This document shows positions 53,506 to 60,644 of a DNA stretch of 64,000 nt, piece by piece (position 1 is the first letter of the stretch; the number at the start of each line of letters is the position of its first letter). The stretch comes from Sphingobacterium sp. SYP-B4668 (lineage in GTDB: Bacteria; Bacteroidota; Bacteroidia; Sphingobacteriales; Sphingobacteriaceae). The position numbers and the translations under genes were made by a program. The notes beneath the pieces were generated by a model. It saw only the letters and a program-made list of their open reading frames with translations. It was not told the DNA's origin and ran no database searches. The stretch covers positions 4,216,001-4,280,000 of the forward strand of contig NZ_CP115483.1 in assembly GCF_027627455.1 (NCBI RefSeq), written 5' to 3'.

Positions 53506-53679
53506 ATCAAAAATATATTGTAACGCCCTCCTCACCCATTAAAATGAGGAATGATAAATATAGAAATTAAAAACACAATATCTGTCGCATCATGCTGCCA
53601 TGAGCCTATTTATTTCAAACATCCCAACTTAGCGTTTGTTTAAAATTCATCTAATAATTTCTTTATGTCTCTTTTTGGC

Positions 53680-53759
53680 TGACGACTTCGTCATGTTTTT
53701 TTGCGGTAGAGACGCCGCTAGCTCAAAAAATACGCTTCGTCTCGTTCAAAAATAGCGTA
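53680..53759 (-). other. Hairpin cluster in the ccoI-ccoS spacer
   Basis: Three inverted repeats in 80 bases: TGACGA/TCGTCA (53680-53693), GCGG/CCGC (53703-53718) and TACGCT/AGCGTA (53731-53759). None has a good U-run. The 287-base spacer is far longer than the other gaps in this cluster, and it may carry an RNA-level control or decayed repeat DNA. Confidence 0.45.
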
Positions 53760-53792
53760 TAAAAATTTCATCATCTAAATTTACTCAGGCTC

Positions 53793-56189
53793 TTAGATTA
53801 GTTTTTTTCTTTTGGCATAAAAGCGCGTCATCAAGCTGGTAAACGATATGATAGTAACGGTACTAATAGGCATCAAGATAGCCGCAAATAGCGGTGACAT
53901 CGTCCCTTGTACCGCCCAGCTCAAACCGATTACATTATAAGCAATGGATATCAGAAAGCTCATATGTATGACTTTGACTGCATCCTTGGCAAAGGCAAAA
54001 AATACAGGAAGCTTATCAAAACCCTCCCCATCCAAAATCGCATCGCAACCTGGTGAGAAGTTGTTGATATCATCGCTTATCGCTATCCCCAAATCAGCGC
54101 GCTTTAAAGCCCCTGCATCGTTCAACCCGTCTCCTAACATACATACCGTCCGGCCGTTATCCTGCCAGGATTCTATCGCTTGCAATTTGTCAACTGGACT
54201 TTGGTTGAACAACAAGGTCGTATTTGACGGAAAAATCAATTTCAGCGCATCTGTCCGCCTATCGTTATCGCCAGAAACCAAATGCAGTTCATATTCGGAT
54301 TGGAGACTGTTAATGACTGTCGCGAGTTGGGGTCTCCAAGACTGCTCTAGTGTAAATCGGCCTTTTATTCTATCGCCTATACAAACATACACTACCGAAC
54401 CGCTCTCCTCATTATGTGTGGTTCCTACAAATGAAGCGCTTCCGATTTTAATTTCCTGCTCACGAACTGTTGCTACTATTCCTCCCCCTACGATCTCTTG
54501 ATAACTATCCAATGTCAAGTGTTTAGGAGCGGCAATCCATTTCACTATTTCTCGACTTAGGGGATGGCTTGAATTCCGACAAACAGATGATACCATGAGC
54601 AATTCGTCTTCATCCAAATCCCCCTCAAAGTAAACAGATGACTGGGTGGGTGAGGATATAGTCCCTGTTTTATCAAATACAATCGTATCTATAGCCGCCA
54701 TTTGCTCTATAGCTCCCGTATTCTTTACATAAAACTTATTCTTATCAAAGATACTCAGCGCCGCAGAAAGTGTAAATGGGGAGCTTAGCGCCAAAGCACA
54801 GGGACAAGCAATGATCAATACAGCTGTAAAGGCTCCCCAAGCCCGATTTGTATCCTGATGGAACAGCCAAATGACGGTAGCGGTAAATGCAATCATCAAA
54901 AGACCTATCGTAAAGTATTTGCTGATGAACCCAACAAAGGTGTCAAACTGTTTGTCCTGGGCCTTAAAGCTTTCATTGTTCCATAGTTTGGTTAGGTAGC
55001 TTTGGGACACCGGCTTCACCACTTCCAGCTCTATGGCCTCGGCCAGCTGTCGTCCCCCTGCATAGATTACCTCTCCCAACACTTTATTGATGGGATGGGA
55101 TTCACCTGTTACAAAGCTAAAGTCTACTGCTGCATGCCCCTTCAATAAGATGGCATCTGCTGGAATAATCTCATTATTTCGTACCAAGATACGATCACCG
55201 ACTTGAATATCCGCAATCGGAGTCGCCCTGTCCCCTTTCTCCGTCAGGACCGTCACCGCGACAGGAAAGTACGAGCGATAATCTCTTTCAAATGAAAGGT
55301 GATAATATGTACGTTGTTGCACCCACTTACCAATAAGGATAAAAAAGACCAAACTGCAAAGCGTATCTGCAAATCCAGCTCCTGTGCCGCTCAACACTTC
55401 CCAGGCTGTTCGAACAAACAAAATGAATATCCCCAATGCTAAGGGCACATCTAGATTCATCCTCTTCTGCCTAAGACTCAACCATGCCGATTTAAAATAA
55501 TCCGAAGCGCTGTATACCAAAACGGGAATAGCGAAGGCCAAGTTGACATATCCAAAAAAGGCGGCATATTCTTTTTCGAAACTGGCCATTCCAAAATAAT
55601 CGGGAAAACTCAGCATCATAGAGTTTCCGAAGCAAAATCCAGCTACAGCAATCTTGCGGACCAAGCTGCCCTGTTCAAATTTCTGTCCCTGCTTGACTAC
55701 ATCCTGTAATGTGATTTTAGGTTCGTAACCAATATCTGTCAAAAGCTCTACTACCTCCCTTAGCGAGATATCCGCATGCTTAAATCGGAGCGTCGCTTGT
55801 CGTTTCATAAAATCCACTTGAGAAGATAGGATCCCTGGATTCAATTTATAAAGATGCTCCAACAACCAGATGCACGAGCTGCAGTGGATCACAGGAATAT
55901 AGAACGTAATAATCGAACGTTCGTCGTCCTTATAGTCCAATAGTTTGGCTGCAATCGCATCTTCATCAAGATAACTCAGGTCAGTTCTTTTGGTCCGATT
56001 AGCCTTTCCCGGATGCACGTTATATTGGTAATAGCTCCCCATATCATTATCATGCAAGATCTGATAGACCGTCTGGCATCCCAAACAGCAGAACGGATGA
56101 TCATCGAGTTCATAATGTCCACTGCTTATTGCATCCCCACAGTGATAACACTTCGCACTTTCTATGGTTGGATTACTGCTATCATTCAT
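53793..56189 (-). CDS. ccoI: cbb3 oxidase copper-supplying P-type ATPase CcoI
   Basis: A 798-residue P1B ATPase. The N-terminal Cys-rich zinc-type domain (CYHCGDAISS, HPFCCLGCQTVY, about 14-42) and a heavy-metal domain with CSSC (103-106) precede eight membrane segments. Also seen: the copper motif CPC (ACPCALALSSP, about residue 460), phosphorylation DKTGT, HP locus SSHPLSREIV and GDGLNDAGALK. This layout is that of FixI/CcoI, which supplies copper for cbb3 oxidase assembly. It is 79 bases downstream of hemN on the same strand. Confidence 0.92.
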   Translation of the reverse strand: MNDSSNPTIESAKCYHCGDAISSGHYELDDHPFCCLGCQTVYQILHDNDMGSYYQYNVHPGKANRTKRTDLSYLDEDAIAAKLLDYKDDERSIITFYIPVIHCSSCIWLLEHLYKLNPGILSSQVDFMKRQATLRFKHADISLREVVELLTDIGYEPKITLQDVVKQGQKFEQGSLVRKIAVAGFCFGNSMMLSFPDYFGMASFEKEYAAFFGYVNLAFAIPVLVYSASDYFKSAWLSLRQKRMNLDVPLALGIFILFVRTAWEVLSGTGAGFADTLCSLVFFILIGKWVQQRTYYHLSFERDYRSYFPVAVTVLTEKGDRATPIADIQVGDRILVRNNEIIPADAILLKGHAAVDFSFVTGESHPINKVLGEVIYAGGRQLAEAIELEVVKPVSQSYLTKLWNNESFKAQDKQFDTFVGFISKYFTIGLLMIAFTATVIWLFHQDTNRAWGAFTAVLIIACPCALALSSPFTLSAALSIFDKNKFYVKNTGAIEQMAAIDTIVFDKTGTISSPTQSSVYFEGDLDEDELLMVSSVCRNSSHPLSREIVKWIAAPKHLTLDSYQEIVGGGIVATVREQEIKIGSASFVGTTHNEESGSVVYVCIGDRIKGRFTLEQSWRPQLATVINSLQSEYELHLVSGDNDRRTDALKLIFPSNTTLLFNQSPVDKLQAIESWQDNGRTVCMLGDGLNDAGALKRADLGIAISDDINNFSPGCDAILDGEGFDKLPVFFAFAKDAVKVIHMSFLISIAYNVIGLSWAVQGTMSPLFAAILMPISTVTIISFTSLMTRFYAKRKKLI

Positions 56190-56268
56190 CTGTATAAATA
56201 TTTAGAGCCTATAAACACCCTTCTTCTATCGATTTATTGGTTTCACTATTCTATTACGCACTTATTTT

Positions 56269-57618
56269 CTATATCGCTTGGCTAAACAGCTGCTCATTGT
56301 TCTTGGCTTGATAAAGACGTTCATCAAAAGCCATGCAAATATTTCTCAGAAAAGATTTCCCCATTTCCGTAATCCTTACATCTGTCCCTGAGTATGTGAC
56401 AAGGCCGTCTGCAACCATAGGCATCAATCGCTTCTGGATACGCGGAGTCAGTGTCGAATCACTCGCAAGCATCGTCTTTCCTTTGCACATCACATCTAAA
56501 ATATATCTTCTCAACAGAAGGTCTTCATCATTCAACAAGTGCCCCTTCACTACTGGGAGTACGTCAGCTTCAATCAACCGATGGTATTCTTCTACTGTCT
56601 TCACATTTTGTGCAAATGCACTCCATGCATCACTGATAGATGATACACCAAGCCCAATCATCAAAGGTGTGTAACGATCGGCATATCCCATAAAGTTACG
56701 ATGCAAACGCCCGGCTTCCAAGGCCCGGAACAATTCATCGCCCTGTTTTGCAAAATGATCCATCCCTACGTCTTCATATCCAGCCTCACTAATCAACTGC
56801 TTTCCTAACTGATAGAGACTCAATTTTTCCTGTCCTTGAGGGAGGTCCATTTCCGTAAATCGGCGTTGTCCTGGTTTGACCCAAGGCACATGGGCGTAGC
56901 TGTAAAACGAAATACGATCGGGTTCCATTGCCAAAGCCTTAGTGATGGTATCTCCTACCCTTTCCATCGTCTGCAACGGCAATCCATAAATCAAATCAAA
57001 ATTAATAGATGTATAACCGATTCCCCTTGCATCACGCATTACGCGCGCTACATCATCAACCGTTTGCCTACGGTTGATGACAAACTGCACCTCTGGGTCA
57101 AAATCCTGAATCCCAAGACTCAATCTACGAAATCCCAAATTATAAAGCGTTTGAAGATGTTGAAAAGTCGTGTTTGCAGGGTGAGCTTCAAATGAAAAGG
57201 ATGCATCTGCCGTCGGTGTATGTCCCTCCAATATCCCTGTGATCAAGCGTTCCAAATTATCAGGCTGAAAGAAGGTAGGTGTACCCCCTCCTAGATGTAT
57301 CTCACATATACCGATAGAACCTCCGCCCATCATTTGGACATACATTTCCCATTCTTTCAAGACAGCCGTTATGTAAGGCTCCTCTACTTTATGATTTTTA
57401 GTGATTCGGGTATTACATCCACAATAAGTACACAGGTCCTCACAGAATGGGAGATGGATATAGATACTGACTCCTCCAGATTTTGAATCAACATACGTAT
57501 TTTTAACACGTTGCCTCCAATTGGAACTACCAAAACTGTCATTTTCCCAAAAAGGGACGGTTGGGTAGCTCGTATACCGCGGAGCGGCAACATTATATTT
57601 CGAAATCAAATCCTCCAT
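56269..57618 (-). CDS. hemN: Oxygen-independent coproporphyrinogen III dehydrogenase HemN
   Basis: A 449-residue radical-SAM enzyme of anaerobic haem synthesis. The cluster Cys59-x3-Cys63-x2-Cys66 (HLPFCEDLCTYCGC) binds 4Fe-4S. Other motifs: IHLGGGTPTFF, RRLSLGIQDFDPEVQ, INFDLIYGLPLQT, GMDHFAKQGDELFRALEAGRLHRNFMGY, the last characteristic of HemN proper rather than the HemW look-alike. It provides haem without oxygen, matching the ccoI/ccoS neighbours. It starts 3 bases after the preceding gene, so tight co-expression is likely. Confidence 0.95.
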   Translation of the reverse strand: MEDLISKYNVAAPRYTSYPTVPFWENDSFGSSNWRQRVKNTYVDSKSGGVSIYIHLPFCEDLCTYCGCNTRITKNHKVEEPYITAVLKEWEMYVQMMGGGSIGICEIHLGGGTPTFFQPDNLERLITGILEGHTPTADASFSFEAHPANTTFQHLQTLYNLGFRRLSLGIQDFDPEVQFVINRRQTVDDVARVMRDARGIGYTSINFDLIYGLPLQTMERVGDTITKALAMEPDRISFYSYAHVPWVKPGQRRFTEMDLPQGQEKLSLYQLGKQLISEAGYEDVGMDHFAKQGDELFRALEAGRLHRNFMGYADRYTPLMIGLGVSSISDAWSAFAQNVKTVEEYHRLIEADVLPVVKGHLLNDEDLLLRRYILDVMCKGKTMLASDSTLTPRIQKRLMPMVADGLVTYSGTDVRITEMGKSFLRNICMAFDERLYQAKNNEQLFSQAI

Positions 57619-57621
57619 AAT

Positions 57622-58065
57622 TTATCTTTTTCTATTGTAATGCTTGACGTTATCAAGCCGCTCACTGCAATCTTTCGAACAGCAACATGCCCTGCCTATA
57701 CATTTCCCATTTTCCCAGAAATTCAGGTTTCGGATCGTTTGCTTAGCTACGCCTTCGATTGTTTGGTTTTCGTAAGGTGTGTTCGCAATCTTTATGTTCA
57801 AAGATTCGGCTTCTGTAGCATCTATATGCTGTACACCTATAGAGCGTGTGATGAGATACAGCACGCCTAATTTCTTAAGTTCAAACAAGATACTTTTATC
57901 TAAAAAATCCTTTTCTGATACAATGACAGCCTTCTTCCCCACAGCATAGTGCACGGTGGTACCGTCCAAACCATTAGAGATCAAAGTAAGGTCATGCACC
58001 TTTTTATTGGCCAAAACCAATATCTCTTTCTCTTCAGGCTTAATGTTATAGGCTACAACTTTCAT
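57622..58065 (-). CDS. Half-length D-2-hydroxyacid dehydrogenase-like protein with Cys-rich tail
   Basis: A 147-residue protein. Residues 1-110 resemble only the N-terminal catalytic domain of D-lactate-type dehydrogenases (MKVVAYNIKPEEKEIL, LGVLYLITRSIGVQHIDATEAESLNIKIANTPY with the substrate Arg74-Ser-Ile-Gly). The NAD-binding domain is missing. The tail has five cysteines: Cys122, 127, 128, 129, 133 (CIGRACCC, KDC). It is unlikely to be a dehydrogenase and may bind metal or an Fe-S cluster. GAGGAG lies ahead of the ATG at 58065. First gene of the hemN-ccoI operon. Function unknown. Confidence 0.75.
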   Translation of the reverse strand: MKVVAYNIKPEEKEILVLANKKVHDLTLISNGLDGTTVHYAVGKKAVIVSEKDFLDKSILFELKKLGVLYLITRSIGVQHIDATEAESLNIKIANTPYENQTIEGVAKQTIRNLNFWENGKCIGRACCCSKDCSERLDNVKHYNRKR

Positions 58066-58098
58066 GTAATATCTCCTCGATTTTGCGATAACACATAA

Positions 58099-58106
58099 CA
58101 AATGTA
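58099..58106 (-). promoter_or_regulatory. -7 promoter box of the hemN-ccoI operon
   Basis: TACATTTG (TAnnTTTG) on the minus strand, 34 bases before the ATG at 58065. The -33 position lacks TTTG, as often seen at promoters that need an activator. Confidence 0.5.
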
Positions 58107-58151
58107 AATCTAATACCAAAAGAAAGCCATGAAAAAGGTCATGTTTAGAAA

Positions 58152-58163
58152 TGACTTTCGTCA
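58152..58163. promoter_or_regulatory. Candidate FNR/FixK-type operator
   Basis: TGAC, four bases, GTCA: TGA-N6-TCA, exactly the core and spacing of FNR/FixK sites (TTGA-N6-TCAA), though the outer bases differ. The centre lies about 65 bases upstream of the predicted start of the hemN-ccoI operon. A second dyad, GTCAT-N8-ATGAC (58138-58155), overlaps it. Confidence 0.45.
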
Positions 58164-58175
58164 CTTATTTTGCAT

Positions 58176-58207
58176 AAAAAAAGCGAATATCGCTATACGA
58201 TATTCGC
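58176..58207 (-). terminator. Intrinsic terminator of the response regulator gene
   Basis: GCGAATATCG (58183-58192) pairs with CGATATTCGC (58198-58207), loop CTATA; on the minus strand seven T follow (58182-58176). Confidence 0.85.
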
Positions 58208-58232
58208 CTTCACCTATCATTAATATGTACAC

Positions 58233-59291
58233 TTATCTGATTTGTCTCAGATTATTGACCGAAGAGATACGAATGGCATTCCCCTTCTTCTTAATGAGAT
58301 TAGCTTCTTTAAAGTCAGCCAATATCCTACTGATTGTTTCATTCGCGGTACCCGCCAAGGTGGCCAGTTCCTCCCTTGACACGTGTAGCACATGCCCACC
58401 GTCTTCATCTGGACGAGTCTTCTCTGCTACATCGATTAAAGCATTGGCTACACGTTTGCGGACAGAGTCATACGCCAGTTCCAGCAGTTTTTCTTCTTTC
58501 TCTTTTAAATTGCCAGACAATAATTTGATAAACTTGCCTGCAATGGCCGGTTTTCGAAATAATAGCTCGTAGAAATCGTCCTTGGGAATCAGCGCTATTT
58601 CGGAATCTTCCAATGCAATCGCACTGTCTGTATACTCTTCATTCAATAACACGGCTTCATATCCAAAAAAATCATGCCTTACATAAATATCTGTAGACAG
58701 CTCACGTCCATCCGAATAACTCAAAAAACTTCTAACCTTTCCTATGATTATGTAATAGACGAAAATCGGATTGTCTTTGAGTTCAAACACAAGTTGCTTT
58801 TTCTTGAATTCCTTTATACGAGAAGAATCAATAAGCTCTTTCAACATGAGGTGCTGCTCTTCGTCACTCAGGTGTGATTCGCCACTTCCTACGGAAGATT
58901 TGGCCACCATTTGACCTCTCTTTTTCAATCTACTTTCGATTGCATTTAGAAGCTCTACATCGTCAAAAGGCTTGGTGAGGTAATCGTCAGCCCCCATTTC
59001 CATGGCCTTGCGCATGTCAATGCGTTCGCTCTTTGCCGTCAAAAAAATAAAGGGAATTGTAGCGGTTTGCTCGTGTTTGCTCAACATATAAAGGACACCA
59101 TAGCCGTCAAGCTCCGGCATCATAATATCACATAGAATCAGGTCTGGTGTGTTCTCCAATGCCATTTCTACGCCTACCCTCCCATTCTCAGCTGTCAACA
59201 CGTTATAATATCCTGTCAACTCTAAAATTTCGGAAGTTCCCTCCCTAATTTCAAAATTATCCTCAATAATCAAAATATTTTTCTTCCTCAT
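58233..59291 (-). CDS. Response regulator with CRP/FNR-type DNA-binding output
   Basis: A 352-residue protein joining a receiver domain (1-120) to a cyclic-nucleotide-binding-like domain (about 150-265) and a CRP-type helix-turn-helix (about 300-352). Phosphorylation Asp55 (LILCDIMMPELDGYG), Thr85 and Lys107 are in place. The recognition helix reads ETISR (318-322), the E-xx-SR pattern of FNR/FixK. Only one Cys (54) exists, so there is no FNR-type iron-sulfur cluster. Oxygen sensing must therefore come from a partner, most likely the FixL-like kinase encoded upstream. Terminator at 58176-58207; own promoter at 59319-59349. Confidence 0.9.
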   Translation of the reverse strand: MRKKNILIIEDNFEIREGTSEILELTGYYNVLTAENGRVGVEMALENTPDLILCDIMMPELDGYGVLYMLSKHEQTATIPFIFLTAKSERIDMRKAMEMGADDYLTKPFDDVELLNAIESRLKKRGQMVAKSSVGSGESHLSDEEQHLMLKELIDSSRIKEFKKKQLVFELKDNPIFVYYIIIGKVRSFLSYSDGRELSTDIYVRHDFFGYEAVLLNEEYTDSAIALEDSEIALIPKDDFYELLFRKPAIAGKFIKLLSGNLKEKEEKLLELAYDSVRKRVANALIDVAEKTRPDEDGGHVLHVSREELATLAGTANETISRILADFKEANLIKKKGNAIRISSVNNLRQIR

Positions 59292-59318
59292 TATTCAAAT
59301 AATGTTAACCTAATTGTT

Positions 59319-59349
59319 CAAACTTAGATAAAATGTTTGCATCTACAAA
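59319..59349 (-). promoter_or_regulatory. Promoter of the response regulator gene
   Basis: On the minus strand: TTTG (59349-59346), 19 bases, TAAGTTTG (59326-59319), a full match to the Bacteroidota consensus. Transcription starts near 59313, about 22 bases before the ATG. Confidence 0.7.
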
Positions 59350-59449
59350 ACCCAATGCAGCGAGCCCATGCCTATCATGTAAGGGTCAAAGCATAGCCTT
59401 CAACCATTCTTCTTGTGGGTAGATTTGTATAAACAGCTTTTTCTAAAGA

Positions 59450-60640
59450 CTATTTATCAGACGAAAATGTGAGTAAGAAAGCCGTTCCTTGGTTGATGCT
59501 GGATCGATACTCTAATTTCCCATCGAGAAGCTCTACATAACGTTTTACTATATTCAATCCGAGGCCGGTGCCCGGGATATTCCCCGTATTATGTGCCCTG
59601 AAAAAAGGTTCGAATAGACTTACCTGATCTTCGTAAGGTATGCCTATTCCATTATCCTTGATGTTGACGGTACAGTTGCCATCTTCAATCTTTGTACTGA
59701 ATTCAATAAAGGTATCTTCTCCTGAATATTTAACAGCATTGGAAATGAGATTGATTACAATACTTTTCCAGAGATGCGCATCCATTAGAAATTCAGCCTC
59801 TACCCCTGTATGTTCGTATACGATATGTTGATTTTTTTTACAGATCATTTGCATCTCTTCCGTCACTTCTTCGGCCAGCGAAACCAGGTTGATCCGTTCC
59901 ATCTGGACGGCAACTACCCCAGCTTCCAATTTCTCCAACGAGAGGAAATCATTCAAGATATTAGTCAATAGTTGCACTGAGCTTTTGATACGGGAAGTAT
60001 GTTTGCGAACATTCAGAAAATCGGGCTTTTCGATATACTTTTCGATTAGGGACGCCGACAGCTGTACCGAGCTCAAAGGCGTCCTAAACTCGTGAGAGGC
60101 CATCGATACAAATCGAGATTTCATTTGGCCGAGTTCTTTCTCCTTTTCCAAAGAGTTGCTGACCTCAGCCTTTGCTTTCTCCAATTCAGAAACCGTCTTG
60201 ATCAAATCCTTGGTCCGTTCACTGATTTTTTGCTCCAATTCCAAGGCGTGCTTCAACAGCTTATCCTCTGCTTCCTTTTCTTTTGAAAGGTCATGGATAA
60301 AACCTGTGAATATACTTTTATCGTGGTAAAACACTTCGCTCACAGCCAACCGGAATGGGAACGTCGTCCCATCCTTCCGCCTCCCTCGTACTTCACGACC
60401 TATTCCGATAATCTTTTTCTTACCTGTTGTCTGATAATTATGGATATACCCATCATGGTTGCTCCGGTCTGGCTCAGGCATCAATAGAGATACATTACTC
60501 CCAATCACCTCTTCCGGCGAATAGCCAAATAAACTAGACGCAGCTGGGTTAATAGTTTCCACGTTCCCCCTATTATCGATTGTAATAATGCCATCGATAG
60601 CGTTATCAATGATTGCTTTTAATAGTTTTGCAGCCTCCAC
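59450..60640 (-). CDS. FixL-like haem-PAS sensor histidine kinase
   Basis: A 396-residue cytosolic kinase with no membrane segment. Residues 5-120 form one PAS domain closely following FixL: LMPEPDRSNHDGYI with His62, and IIGIGR ending in Arg82. The spacing of 20 equals His200 to Arg220 of Bradyrhizobium FixL, where the His binds haem iron and the Arg responds to oxygen. A coiled coil (about 125-172), HisKA with His183 (ASHEFRTPLS) and an ATPase domain (NLISNAVKYSG, DNGIGIP, GTGLGLNIVKRY) follow. It probably senses oxygen. It starts 4 bases after ettA ends. Confidence 0.88.
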   Translation of the reverse strand: MEAAKLLKAIIDNAIDGIITIDNRGNVETINPAASSLFGYSPEEVIGSNVSLLMPEPDRSNHDGYIHNYQTTGKKKIIGIGREVRGRRKDGTTFPFRLAVSEVFYHDKSIFTGFIHDLSKEKEAEDKLLKHALELEQKISERTKDLIKTVSELEKAKAEVSNSLEKEKELGQMKSRFVSMASHEFRTPLSSVQLSASLIEKYIEKPDFLNVRKHTSRIKSSVQLLTNILNDFLSLEKLEAGVVAVQMERINLVSLAEEVTEEMQMICKKNQHIVYEHTGVEAEFLMDAHLWKSIVINLISNAVKYSGEDTFIEFSTKIEDGNCTVNIKDNGIGIPYEDQVSLFEPFFRAHNTGNIPGTGLGLNIVKRYVELLDGKLEYRSSINQGTAFLLTFSSDK

Positions 60641-60644
60641 TTGA

